Source: Bacillus sp. HSf4 (GTDB taxonomy: Bacteria > Bacillota > Bacilli > Bacillales > Bacillaceae). From it: a stretch of DNA of 64,000 nt. Under the pieces are notes generated by a model. It searched no databases, was not told where the DNA came from, and saw only the letters and a list, made by a program, of their open reading frames with translations. The stretch spans positions 3,391,501 to 3,455,500 of the forward strand of contig NZ_CP120679.1 of the NCBI RefSeq assembly GCF_029537375.1. The letters are read 5' to 3'. Made by a program: the position numbers and the translations under genes. Of this stretch, positions 28,034 to 35,460 are shown piece by piece (within the stretch, counting starts at the first letter, position 1; the number at the start of each line of letters is the position of its first letter).

Positions 28034-28060
28034 GAATGTAACAAAAACATTTTTATGTTA
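28034..28060. promoter_or_regulatory. Palindromic element, copy 1 (between TerL and a divergent recombinase)
   Basis: GAATGTAACAAAAACA, then TTTTTATGTTAC: arms GTAAC/GTTAC around an A/T core. A close copy is at 30715-30741. Both have GTTACATTC and ATAT on the same side. It is probably a binding site for one phage regulator. Confidence 0.55.
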
Positions 28061-28076
28061 CGGAGAGTGAATCGAT

Positions 28077-28622
28077 ATGGCAAACGAAGTTTTTCCGATA
28101 AAATCAAAACGCGATTATAACAAGTTCATAAAAGCGCTCAAGCCGGGCCGTGATCAGTGGCTGGCGCAATTAGGCACGGCGTTCGGCCTGCGTATCAGCG
28201 ACTTGTTGCTGTTTAAAATCGGAGAGCTTCGCGGCCAGAAGTCGATCACACTCCGAGAAAAGAAACGGAAGAAAAAACGCGTGATCACGTTCAGCCCTTC
28301 CGTTCTCAAGATCGTATCCCAACTCGAAGGTGACGACGATGACTACGTATTTGCCAGCCGCAAAGGCGGCGAGCCGATCACCCGCGTTCAGGCTTATCGT
28401 ATCCTAAACGACGCAGCCAAACGAGCCGGCATTTACGATAAGATTGGCGGCATCGGTACGCATACGCTGCGGAAGACGTTTGGATACCGGCTTTACGAGA
28501 ACGGCGTTGATGTTTCGCGCATCATGTCGATACTCAACCACTCAAGCGAGCGCGATACGTTAAAATATATCGGGATTACTGCGGAAGAGATATCGGAAGC
28601 TTACGAAAGCATCGAGGTTTAA
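28077..28622 (+). CDS. Catalytic-domain-only tyrosine recombinase
   Basis: 181 aa; GGAGAG precedes the ATG. It carries the full catalytic set: R39 (GLRISD), H129-x-x-R132 (THTLRKTF), H155 (NHSS) and Y164 (LKYIGI). It lacks the N-terminal core-binding and arm-binding domains. It is the only plus-strand gene inside the late block and lies divergently next to TerL. Such short recombinases occur in several Bacillus phages. It may resolve phage DNA multimers; this is inference. Confidence 0.85.
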   Translation: MANEVFPIKSKRDYNKFIKALKPGRDQWLAQLGTAFGLRISDLLLFKIGELRGQKSITLREKKRKKKRVITFSPSVLKIVSQLEGDDDDYVFASRKGGEPITRVQAYRILNDAAKRAGIYDKIGGIGTHTLRKTFGYRLYENGVDVSRIMSILNHSSERDTLKYIGITAEEISEAYESIEV

Positions 28623-28640
28623 GACTTCGGTGCTTTTTAT

Positions 28641-29186
28641 TTATCGGGCTACAGTTGCTTCTGTGTACGTAACACCTAACGGCATGGTTTTCGACTGAAA
28701 TTCGTGCTCTTCTACAGATGCAATCCTGTAAATTCTCTTGGCTCGGTGTTCTTTAGGAATTGAAACTCCCGCATCAGCAAAAACGACCTTCCCACTAAGA
28801 TCAGGCGATTGGTATCGGGTTCCTCGTCGGAGATACTTTACATCATCGAAAGTTTTCTCTAGTGCATTGATTGACGTGCTAGTTCCGGAACACCTACGCA
28901 CAAAAAGCTCACAACCTTTTCCTAGATGGTAGGCTCGGTAAATCAACTCGTTAGTTAACGCAAAGTCCGCCGAATAAAATTCACCAGCAATTTCTTTGAC
29001 ATTCGCGATGTACTCGTCGTACTTATCGTCTATACCCCCAACTTTTTTCGCAGTGTCCCGCAATTCAGCTAGCGCCTTAGTCGCCGCCTTTGCTTCGCGT
29101 TGAACCGCCTTGAGTCCGGTTATCGCGTCGGACACATCCAAGTCGATTTTAATTTTGCCGATTGATTCGCGCTTTGATTCCGCCAT
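28641..29186 (-). CDS. Conserved phage protein of unknown function
   Basis: 181 aa; AAAGGAGA precedes the ATG. The first 50 residues (KIKIDLDVSDAITGLKAVQ) form a short amphipathic helix-rich segment like the start of tape-measure-type proteins. The middle and C-terminus (about 60-181) have no motif I know. It is convergent with the recombinase at its 3' end. Confidence 0.65.
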   Translation of the reverse strand: MAESKRESIGKIKIDLDVSDAITGLKAVQREAKAATKALAELRDTAKKVGGIDDKYDEYIANVKEIAGEFYSADFALTNELIYRAYHLGKGCELFVRRCSGTSTSINALEKTFDDVKYLRRGTRYQSPDLSGKVVFADAGVSIPKEHRAKRIYRIASVEEHEFQSKTMPLGVTYTEATVAR

Positions 29187-29234
29187 TCACATCGTCTCCT
29201 TTTTCGTTATTTAAGACGGCAAAACCGTCTCTTA

Positions 29235-29306
29235 CAGGGGCGACAGGGATCGAACCTGCCCACGCGGTTTTGGAGACCGCATCGCCACCGAGGAACATGC
29301 GCCCCT
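29235..29306 (-). tRNA. tRNA-Trp (CCA), phage encoded
   Basis: Acceptor AGGGGCG/CGCCCCT with discriminator G. Anticodon stem GCGGT/ACCGC, loop CTCCAAA giving anticodon CCA. T-arm GCAGG-TTCGATC-CCTGT. The 3' CCA is not encoded. The D-arm is weak (3 pairs, two of them G-U), unlike the host tRNA-Trp type, so function should be tested. Confidence 0.85.
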
Positions 29307-29348
29307 AGGATCGCCTGCGAACCGGAAGGCCCGTAGGCAACGCAAGCA

Positions 29349-29380
29349 CAAAAAGAGCGACCCTTATTCGGATCGCCCTC
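29349..29380 (-). terminator. Terminator after the 45-aa gene
   Basis: Minus strand: GAGGGCGATCC, loop, GGGTCGCTC, then TTTTT. Confidence 0.75.
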
Positions 29381-29405
29381 GTTCTGATTGCGTATAAAAT
29401 TCGTC

Positions 29406-29543
29406 TTAGTTCGGTAATTTGACGTCAGCTAATTCCGCAAGCTTTTGAAAAGCTACGTTGTTAGTCAGCGGGCCCGCTTCGCATTCAAAGTCGCAGGCCT
29501 TGATTTGCTCTACGATTTCTTTTAGTGTTTTAAATTCAGGCAT
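29406..29543 (-). CDS. 45-aa hypothetical phage protein
   Basis: ATG at 29543 with GGAGAGG 6 nt upstream. One helix, TLKEIVEQIKACDFECEAG, then TNNVAFQKLAELAD. Two cysteines (CDFEC). No family recognised. It is divergent from the KTSC-domain gene, with a TTTGTA-N8-TACAAA dyad (29588-29607) between them. Confidence 0.65.
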   Translation of the reverse strand: MPEFKTLKEIVEQIKACDFECEAGPLTNNVAFQKLAELADVKLPN

Positions 29544-29621
29544 TTTTACCCTCTCCTTTTTTATCCTTTGCAGGTATTTTGATCTAATTTGTAGAAATAC
29601 ATACAAAAAGGGGGTGGATAT

Positions 29622-29828
29622 ATGAATTTGATTCCGGTAAGATCTTCGAATTTAAGAGCAGTCGGGTATGATCCGTATTCTCAGGTCTTAAGAATTGCAT
29701 TTCACAACGGGACTTATGATTATTACGGAGTACCCAAGAGCGTATATGATGGACTAATGTCAGCGTCTTCTTTAGGACAATATCACGACAGATTTATCAA
29801 AAATCGCTACAGATTTTCAAGAATTTAA
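29622..29828 (+). CDS. KTSC-domain protein
   Basis: 68 aa; AGGGGGTGG precedes the ATG. SSNLRAVGYDPYSQVLRIAF and YDYYGVPKSVYDGLMSASS are the core of the KTSC family (PF13619), found alone in many phages and fused to lysyl-tRNA synthetase elsewhere. Function unknown. Followed by its own terminator. Confidence 0.88.
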   Translation: MNLIPVRSSNLRAVGYDPYSQVLRIAFHNGTYDYYGVPKSVYDGLMSASSLGQYHDRFIKNRYRFSRI

Positions 29829-29834
29829 ATTTAA

Positions 29835-29858
29835 CAGGCGCCGTTTGTTTGGCGCCTT
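29835..29858 (+). terminator. Terminator of the KTSC gene
   Basis: AGGCGCC, 8-nt loop, GGCGCCTT. Short T-run. Confidence 0.6.
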
Positions 29859-29862
29859 CGTA

Positions 29863-29995
29863 TATGCGGGCGAGGATTTGCACCTCGCATACTGGTTATT
29901 CCGGGCCGTGTGTGCTTCTATACCAGCAAAGTTAGGAGTCTTTCACTCTCTCGATGCACCCGCGAATTTGCGTCTACCTATTCCGCCACCGCATA
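29863..29995 (-). ncRNA. 133-nt tRNA-like element (Leu-type 5' half, normal T-arm, expanded middle)
   Basis: The ends pair as TATGCGG/CCGCATA. The 5' part TG-GCGG-AATAGGTAGA-CGC is the D-arm of a class II tRNA-Leu. The 3' part has a good T-arm, CGAGG-TGCAAAT-CCTCG. Between them lie 82 nt, where 30-35 are expected, with no 5-bp anticodon stem carrying a 7-nt loop with U33. CTGGT...ACCAG pairs across 25 nt in this middle. It is either a tRNA with an insertion or a fused, decayed pair of tRNAs. Confidence 0.5.
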
Positions 29996-30008
29996 CGTTT
30001 GAAATTTG

Positions 30009-30079
30009 CACGAAATTAGCGTTTCCAACCGCTCCCCTACCGAATACCCTCGGCGGAGGCTAAGACGTCTAATTTCGTG
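30009..30079. ncRNA. 71-nt structured element closed by an 11-bp stem
   Basis: CACGAAATTAG at one end and CTAATTTCGTG at the other pair perfectly. Inside are GCG...CGC (30018-30033) and a second arm with CCGA/TCGG (30040-30053) extended by GCTCC/GGAGGC. The three-way-junction shape suggests an RNA. Identity is unknown and no tRNA fits. Confidence 0.45.
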
Positions 30080-30099
30080 TGATTTGCGCGTGAAAATCG

Positions 30100-30372
30100 T
30101 TATGTCCTTCGGTATTCCTCTTTAAGTGCGTCAACCTTCGTTTTGATCTGCCGCTGAATCTCGTCCGCTTCTTTCACGGAATCATCCGTTTGACGCAGCC
30201 GCTTGACCTTGCGAATTAATTTCCGCGTTTCTCGATCGGTGATGATTACCGAATAGTGCTTCGAACAGTGCGGACATTTGAAATACGTTTCTTCTACTCC
30301 GGAATTATTCAGCGGACGTTCCTTCGGTCGGACTTCGAAATCCTTTAGACACTCGTCGCATTGTATCGCCAT
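30100..30372 (-). CDS. Zinc-finger phage protein
   Basis: 90 aa; GGAGG precedes the ATG. Cys pairs CDEC (5-8) and CPHC (33-36) followed by a His form a zinc ribbon. A long basic helix (about 50-90) comes after it. Possibly nucleic-acid binding. Function unknown. Confidence 0.75.
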   Translation of the reverse strand: MAIQCDECLKDFEVRPKERPLNNSGVEETYFKCPHCSKHYSVIITDRETRKLIRKVKRLRQTDDSVKEADEIQRQIKTKVDALKEEYRRT

Positions 30373-30395
30373 GATTCCGCCTCCTTTTCGTTAGA

Positions 30396-30554
30396 TCATC
30401 GTTTATCTTTCATTTTCGTATAAGACGCTAAAGCCTTTCGCAATCTTTTTGCGGACTCTGACTGCGATTTCTCTTTCGAAAATACCCACGCATCGAATTC
30501 CGCTTCTTTCTCGGCTGATTCGAATTCTATCCGCATCGGTCTGATCGGTTTCAA
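30396..30554 (-). CDS. 52-aa hypothetical phage protein
   Basis: TTG start at 30554 with GGAGGTG 6 nt upstream; longer in-frame starts have no ribosome site. It is helical and charged (FESAEKEAEFDAWVFSKEK). No family recognised. Confidence 0.6.
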   Translation of the reverse strand: MKPIRPMRIEFESAEKEAEFDAWVFSKEKSQSESAKRLRKALASYTKMKDKR

Positions 30555-30714
30555 CGGCAGCACCTCCGTTTGAGTTACGCCCCGAGTTCGAAAAATTGTG
30601 CGCAAGTTCTGAACAGCAGTCGTCCGGGTTTTGTCGGGGCGGCTTGGGGGTCGGATGATTTTCGGATTTCGTTTGGGATTTCCGTTGAATAAAACATTCA
30701 TCGTTTTGCATATC

Positions 30715-30741
30715 GAATGTAACACAAACACTTTTTGTTAC
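30715..30741. promoter_or_regulatory. Palindromic element, copy 2
   Basis: GAATGTAACACAAACACTTT then TTGTTAC, matching copy 1 at 28034-28060. It lies upstream of the 52-aa gene on the leftward strand. Confidence 0.55.
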
Positions 30742-31569
30742 ATTGAACAAACGAATGAATCGTTGATATTACTGCGTTCGATGGACGTTACATATCGCAA
30801 GTAAACGTATTAACATTATGCATTCGAGAAACCGCGTCAGATCAACGTTAGTGTTATAGCGTGGTGCGGGCCGGTATGTATAAGATACTGCATATCGGTA
30901 GTAGGTCGGTGGTGTCGGTCGGCTGACCCCGTGAGTTTCGGAAGGGCTTATCCTTCGACACAGTCTCGCTGATGTTCGGGTGTCAGCCCGTTGTCCCTCT
31001 CGCCTGCTCCTCACCGTTTCCCTTCCTATATGTATAGCGATGCCCCTACCGTATGCAACAGGCGGTGCGTATATGCGGTGTACCTACCGCCACCCTGCCG
31101 TAGTTACCCGGTACCTCTTATCGTATAGCGACCATAAAGAAAGGCGCCAGTGTTCTCGGTTGCTGCCTCGGTAGTTTTTCCGAAGTGGCGTCCCTTCTTT
31201 ACAATCGCTGTTCCTCTCATAACGTATAGCCAGCTAAAGGCAAAAGTTGTGCATACCGTTCTCATAACGTAAGACAGCATATCGGGATGTTTTGTGCGTA
31301 TCCCCTCTCGTAATACATAGATAACTATCCGTATTAATTGTGCGTATTAACGCAATCCTTTCGTATAAAAAAGAATAGCGCCCACTCCATCGCTTTCGCT
31401 CCTTCGTGACCGCAGATATATTTATTAAGTTCTTTATCGCGATAAGGTATTAATGATTAAGGATCTAAGATTCTATAATATCCGCGTGTCTATGAGCGTT
31501 AGCGAATAGGTACGCTATTATTTGTTTGTTATTATTAGTTCGTTATTATTGCGTTTGTTATTATTACCG
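30742..31569. other. Large gene-free region of the phage
   Basis: No reading frame here has a ribosome site, and the ones that exist have Ser/Arg-rich random composition. The region holds several hairpins, for example GAAGG-GCTTAT-CCTTC near 30938-30953 and GGCGCCA...TGGCG at about 31143-31191, and 45-bp direct repeats at 31216-31352. Together with the iterons to its right it is the best candidate for the replication origin. Confidence 0.5.
31216..31352. repeat. Three tandem copies of an approximately 45-bp unit
   Basis: Units start at 31216, 31261 and 31306. Each begins CTCATAACGTA (third copy CTCGTAATACA) and ends TTGTGCRTAYC-like. Spacing is 45 bp both times. Confidence 0.65.
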
Positions 31570-31633
31570 TCACTCTACGGTGATTTAGGTAAATCACTCT
31601 ACAGTGATTGACGTCAGTCACTCTACGGTGATT
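31570..31633. repeat. Three dyad iterons with 24-bp period
   Basis: TCACTCTACRGTGATT occurs at 31570, 31594 and 31618, exactly 24 bp apart. The middle copy extends to AATCACT-CTAC-AGTGATT, a perfect dyad. The third copy overlaps the 3' end of the winged-helix gene. Confidence 0.85.
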
Positions 31634-32069
31634 GACCGTACAACTTATCGAGCCTCCGCCTTATTTCCTCGTCGCTCAAATCGCTGTAATATTGCGGAAA
31701 GTAGAGTTTATTTCGCCTACTCAACGTATAATCATACGCAGTTTCCAGCAAACCAACCGCCTCCAATACGTTCGCTAATCGTGCTATTCTATTTCGCCCT
31801 ATCCCCGTCTCTTCGGCGATCTTATCCGTCGAGGGAAAAGCGCTCATATATCGATCGTTATTGGGACGCCCGTTTACATACGCCAGAAGGTACGTATACA
31901 GTTGCGCTATAGCAACGTTTCCCTTCTCGTATTCTCTCGCGATAGGTATAAGCCGGCGCCATAGATCGTGCGGTATCGGTGCGTTGCCGGAGAGACCGCT
32001 GTCTCTTTCCATCGCATACTTTTTTCGTTGTAGCGCTTCTTCAGCAAGCTTCTCGAATTGCTTTCCCAT
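31623..32069 (-). CDS. Winged-helix DNA-binding protein, candidate replication initiator
   Basis: 148 aa; AAAGGAAG precedes the ATG. The middle shows a HTH_36-like winged helix (FPSTDKIAEETGIGRNRIAR, then LANVLEAVGLLETA) found in Rep-like and phage replication proteins. The C-terminus is helical and charged. Three iterons lie at its 3' end, so binding to them is plausible but not shown. A related HTH protein is encoded at 46732-47466. Confidence 0.7.
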   Translation of the reverse strand: MGKQFEKLAEEALQRKKYAMERDSGLSGNAPIPHDLWRRLIPIAREYEKGNVAIAQLYTYLLAYVNGRPNNDRYMSAFPSTDKIAEETGIGRNRIARLANVLEAVGLLETAYDYTLSRRNKLYFPQYYSDLSDEEIRRRLDKLYGQSP

Positions 32070-32106
32070 TTACTATCGACTTCCTTTCGTTGACTAATCG
32101 CGTTAC

Positions 32107-32295
32107 TTACCGCGCCTTCATACTCGCTTTTCTTTCGTCATATTCGTCCAGTAGAGCGCTTAATTCAGCATCTCTATCGAATACCCACATCCGGTTATTA
32201 GTTCGCGGATGGAGCCTCGTAAATTTATAGCGGCGCCCAGCCGCTTTCAAAAAGTGCATGAGCGTTGTTGAGTAGCAGTAGAATAAACGATTCAC
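32107..32295 (-). CDS. DUF5659-like small phage protein
   Basis: 62 aa; GTG start at 32295 with GGAGGC upstream, overlapping the antirepressor stop. The pattern FYCYSTTLMHFLKAAGRRYKF ... NNRMWVFDRDAELSALLDEY fits DUF5659, small phage proteins of unknown role. Confidence 0.72.
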   Translation of the reverse strand: MNRLFYCYSTTLMHFLKAAGRRYKFTRLHPRTNNRMWVFDRDAELSALLDEYDERKASMKAR

Positions 32296-33128
32296 ACAAC
32301 ATGCCTCCCGTTAAAAATTGGTCTGCAATCACCTTGAACCTTCTGTTTAATTTCCTTTATCCGCAACGCATTGACTACTCGTGCTCCCCCATACTCTTCC
32401 AGCTTCCTGTCGATGAATGAAACTCCCTTCGCAGTAACGTACGTCTGTACGAAGTTAACTCCGTAAAGCCGAGACGGCGACTGTTTAACTTTAAAATAGC
32501 CCTCGTTGATGTAACGCTGATAAGGAACCGGCGATCCCTCTTTCCGCACAAATACACCGATTGTCCGTAAGAATGTCGTTAATTTGTTTCGCCCAATGCC
32601 AATCGATTTGGCTACCTGCTCTAACGTCTGCACGTTTGTCGCGGAAATAAAACGATCATGCTCCTCCGCTTTCGGTTTCATTTCGGAAATTACTTCGTTT
32701 TGCTTGCGTACAGTCTCTAAAGTTGCGCTAAATAAAAGTTTTGTTTGTTCGTCTGCAAACGGCAGATACGTTTGAATGAATAGATCGTCATTCGCGACAT
32801 AGCCGCCCGTTTTTCTGATTGTCGGGATGACTTCGTGCGTGATCCATCGTTTGAACTGTTTGGCCTCTGGTTTGCGGCTGCCAAGAATCAAAGTGTAAAG
32901 CCCTGCTTCATTGACAGCTTGCATCATAATTGTTTTTGACGGTGATTGAGGGTGTGTCATTTCAAATGACATACTTTCATCATCATCTAATCGCGCTAAA
33001 GCTTGGCGGCTATTTCCGATTTCGAGGACATCGCAAACATCTTTTGCGACAAACCAAGGTTCACCGTCCTTCACGACTGTTCTGATCTGCTGATCTTGAT
33101 AATTAAATACTTTTTGCAATTCGTTCAT
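32292..33128 (-). CDS. Phage antirepressor (BRO-N plus KilA-C)
   Basis: 278 aa from the ATG at 33128 (GGGAGG 10 nt upstream; a GTG two codons earlier is also possible). The BRO N-terminal domain (about 1-110) includes VKDGEPWFVAKDVCDVLE and ALARLDDDE. The KilA-C domain (about 150-278) includes TLEQVAKSIGIGRNKLTTFLR. Such proteins inactivate or compete with phage repressors. Confidence 0.92.
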   Translation of the reverse strand: MNELQKVFNYQDQQIRTVVKDGEPWFVAKDVCDVLEIGNSRQALARLDDDESMSFEMTHPQSPSKTIMMQAVNEAGLYTLILGSRKPEAKQFKRWITHEVIPTIRKTGGYVANDDLFIQTYLPFADEQTKLLFSATLETVRKQNEVISEMKPKAEEHDRFISATNVQTLEQVAKSIGIGRNKLTTFLRTIGVFVRKEGSPVPYQRYINEGYFKVKQSPSRLYGVNFVQTYVTAKGVSFIDRKLEEYGGARVVNALRIKEIKQKVQGDCRPIFNGRHVV

Positions 33129-33130
33129 TA

Positions 33131-33442
33131 TCACTCAACCTCCCGCTTTAATTTCGCCATTGCTTCGTCCTGCTTCGCCTTATATTCCGCATCATCGTTA
33201 ACCCTTTCGAGAGCAGTTTTATAACGAATTTCTTGCGGAAACTCATCGATAGCTTTTTTGATCGCGTCGTAGCCAAATATATCAACCAGGTATCGCATAA
33301 AACGCGGGAGGGGAACGGCCTGTTTCGTTGGGCCGTCCACCTTTAATTCGATCATTTGGTTATAGTAGTACGGGTTATTTGAAATCATCAGCGTCTTACC
33401 TTCCCTTGTCAGTGAAACTCCTACTCCGTTATTCTCTTCCAT
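33131..33442 (-). CDS. Hypothetical protein upstream of the antirepressor
   Basis: 103 aa; ATG at 33442 with AGGAGG 9 nt upstream. FMRYLVDIFGYDAIKKAIDE is an amphipathic helical core, and the C-terminus is a charged helix. No family recognised. It ends two bases before the antirepressor start, so the two are probably cotranslated. Confidence 0.65.
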   Translation of the reverse strand: MEENNGVGVSLTREGKTLMISNNPYYYNQMIELKVDGPTKQAVPLPRFMRYLVDIFGYDAIKKAIDEFPQEIRYKTALERVNDDAEYKAKQDEAMAKLKREVE

Positions 33443-33528
33443 CTTCACGTACCTCCTCGGTAGAAACTGTATTTTGTAAAGCTTGGATTATGGTCGGGTG
33501 AATGTCATATCCTACACCTAAAGTTTTG

Positions 33529-34341
33529 TCATAATGATTCAGCCAGTTTCTTAATATCGTTCATTGTATCTTTTAGAGACTTCTTCCCTTCGTAATACAA
33601 ATCGAGGTAATTGTCGCACATCTCACGGAATAAATAATTGAAACCGGCCGCATTAAAAACTATCCTTTCAACATCGAAAATATGGGGCATCAAATCTAAA
33701 CCTTTTTCCGCTGCTCGACAATCTAATATTCTAGTTGCCTCAAGAGCTTGTGTAAGAAAATCAAAGTCTCCTATTCCTACGGACCAGTCTACTTTATCCA
33801 ATAACAATTGCATTACTTCGTCTGTCGATTGTGCCTCAATAATATACTCAGTTAATGTCTCCCGAAAGTCTTCACTATTTACCCCCACCCCCTTAAGTAC
33901 CGAGTTACCCACACAATCTATCTCATGATCTAAATACACTCCTTCTTCTCCAGCGTAGGTATGCATGGCTTTGTACGCTTCCAAAAAGTATTTAAGTGAT
34001 GTTACAGATTCTTCCTGATGGAATGTTTTTGAAATAGCCTCATCAACGCTCGGCACGTTAGCCCAATCTTCGTTTACCGCGGCTTCGAGAGCGTCAATCA
34101 TGACTTCATAGTGAATGTTTCCGGCTTCTGTTTCGTAAAGAAGATCGCCGATAATATCCGGGACACTTACGCCTTCCCCGAATAATGCGTCATCCAGTAA
34201 GTAACTACGACCCTCTACGAGATCAATATTCGCGTTTCTTCCGAAGACCTTTTCAAAATCCTGTTCCTTTTTGAAATCGCTGCGACGTCCGTCTAAGATA
34301 ACCGTGATCAGATTGCGCTCAAGCTCAGTAAATTTCTTCAT
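33529..34341 (-). CDS. 270-aa helical phage protein of unknown function
   Basis: Acidic, all-helical in appearance, with no metal, nucleotide or HTH motif that I can see. Starts MKKFTELERNLITVILDGRR. It lies between the antirepressor cluster and the sigma-like gene. I do not recognise the family. Confidence 0.6.
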   Translation of the reverse strand: MKKFTELERNLITVILDGRRSDFKKEQDFEKVFGRNANIDLVEGRSYLLDDALFGEGVSVPDIIGDLLYETEAGNIHYEVMIDALEAAVNEDWANVPSVDEAISKTFHQEESVTSLKYFLEAYKAMHTYAGEEGVYLDHEIDCVGNSVLKGVGVNSEDFRETLTEYIIEAQSTDEVMQLLLDKVDWSVGIGDFDFLTQALEATRILDCRAAEKGLDLMPHIFDVERIVFNAAGFNYLFREMCDNYLDLYYEGKKSLKDTMNDIKKLAESL

Positions 34342-34377
34342 AATAGAATTCCCCCTGTTTTGAATTGTTTTATTTTG

Positions 34378-34749
34378 TTAACTGGCGCAGTACCCTTCGC
34401 CTCGGTCCGCCCAATAAGCATAAATTTTCGCGATTTTGTTAACTGCGGCTGTTAAATGCTTTGACACCACACTTCTCTCGATCCCCATTCGTTCAACCGC
34501 CATTTGTTGCGTTAAATCTTCCATATAAATTAAGCGAATAGCCTCGCCCTGAAGCGCTGTTAGCTCGGCAGCATCGATCGCATCCTCTAAGTCAAGTAAG
34601 ATATCAGAAGCTGCGGTATCGCCTTCAAAACGCCTTTGAAAAAGCTTGTCATAATCCCGCAATAAGGTGCGAATACCTTCTGCATCATTTAGTTTATATT
34701 CCGCATCATATCGGCGGTGTTGGTCCGGCCTATTTGTCGCTGACCCCAT
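34378..34749 (-). CDS. Sigma-70 region 4-like / ArpU-type regulator
   Basis: 123 aa; GGAGGGG precedes the ATG. The C-terminal half, ALQGEAIRLIYMEDLTQQMAV and ERMGIERSVVSKHLTAAVNKI, is a sigma region 4-like HTH. Proteins of this class (ArpU and relatives) control late transcription in Gram-positive phages. It would turn on the large leftward late operon; this role is inference. Confidence 0.8.
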   Translation of the reverse strand: MGSATNRPDQHRRYDAEYKLNDAEGIRTLLRDYDKLFQRRFEGDTAASDILLDLEDAIDAAELTALQGEAIRLIYMEDLTQQMAVERMGIERSVVSKHLTAAVNKIAKIYAYWADRGEGYCAS

Positions 34750-34852
34750 TGCATCCCCTCCATTTTTATCGTATATTATAATTGGGTATTTTTATGGTTT
34801 TTTATATGATATAGGTTGACAATTTTTCTAACCTCCGATCCTGGCTTAGGAC

Positions 34853-35080
34853 TTAAATTTTAATTAACTTTTCGTGTTTTTCTTTGAACCGTAAAAATTC
34901 ATCCGTGATTTCAACCTTTTCAATAATCTTACGGTGCGTTCTTTTTGAAACCGGCCTTTCTCCCCTCTCAATTGCACTTACTGTTTGCTTGCTGATTCCC
35001 AAAAAGTTAGAAAACTGCTCCTGAGTCATCCCTTTATAGATGCGTATAATCACAAATAATTCTTTAGAAATGTACACCAT
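34853..35080 (-). CDS. XRE-family HTH regulator A
   Basis: 75 aa; AAAGGAGGTGAG precedes the ATG. A Cro/C1-type HTH is seen as MTQEQFSNFLGISKQTVSAIERGERPVS. A basic C-terminus follows. It could be the lytic-cycle Cro-like protein or the repressor. An AGGTT...AACCT dyad lies just downstream at 34812-34834. Confidence 0.85.
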   Translation of the reverse strand: MVYISKELFVIIRIYKGMTQEQFSNFLGISKQTVSAIERGERPVSKRTHRKIIEKVEITDEFLRFKEKHEKLIKI

Positions 35081-35271
35081 TTCTCACCTCCTTTAATTGA
35101 AAAGTAACGAAAGTCTACAAAAGCTTTAGAAATATCTTTCACTAAATAATACCCGCGACTTTTCTAAGTCGCACAAAAATCCTAACTTCCTAAAAAATCA
35201 ATACTGATGTGCACTATTAAGTACGTAGCTTCTTTATCCCCCTGTCATACGAATGCCACTTATAGATAGAG

Positions 35272-35287
35272 CGGACATTTTAGTCCG
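35272..35287. promoter_or_regulatory. Dyad upstream of a small membrane peptide gene
   Basis: CGGAC-ATTTTA-GTCCG, 33 bp before the TTG start at 35320. Confidence 0.4.
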
Positions 35288-35319
35288 ATCTCAATATCTT
35301 TTAAGGGGGAGGAGTTAAA

Positions 35320-35460
35320 TTGTTCATAATAAATATCGTTGTAGCTTGGATCGTTGAGAAGTTGCTTGATCTGATTTTTCTAATGTTTATAAAGTCTTTT
35401 CGAAATAATAGAGACCAATATAAAGATCATTTCGAGGACCGACGGCGCTATTGGCTTTAG
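35320..35460 (+). CDS. 46-aa small membrane peptide A
   Basis: TTG start with GGGGGAGGAG 5 nt upstream, 47 codons including TAG. A hydrophobic helix (FIINIVVAWIVEKLLDLIFL) is followed by a charged tail (KSFRNNRDQYKDHFEDRRR). It is a one-TM peptide with a polar tail, like type I toxins or small phage membrane peptides. The product is unconfirmed. Confidence 0.55.
   Translation: MFIINIVVAWIVEKLLDLIFLMFIKSFRNNRDQYKDHFEDRRRYWL

Noticed and set aside
29845..30063. 72-aa plus-strand frame over the tRNA-like element
   Set aside because: No ribosome site, and it reads across the structured RNA elements; coding is unlikely.
30009..30079. Hammerhead-type ribozyme
   Set aside because: The conserved CUGAUGA core is absent on both strands.
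30769..31174. Two overlapping frames (81 and 64 aa) in the gene-free phage region
   Set aside because: Random-looking Ser/Arg/Tyr-rich composition, no ribosome sites, opposite strands over the same DNA; repeats explain the region better.
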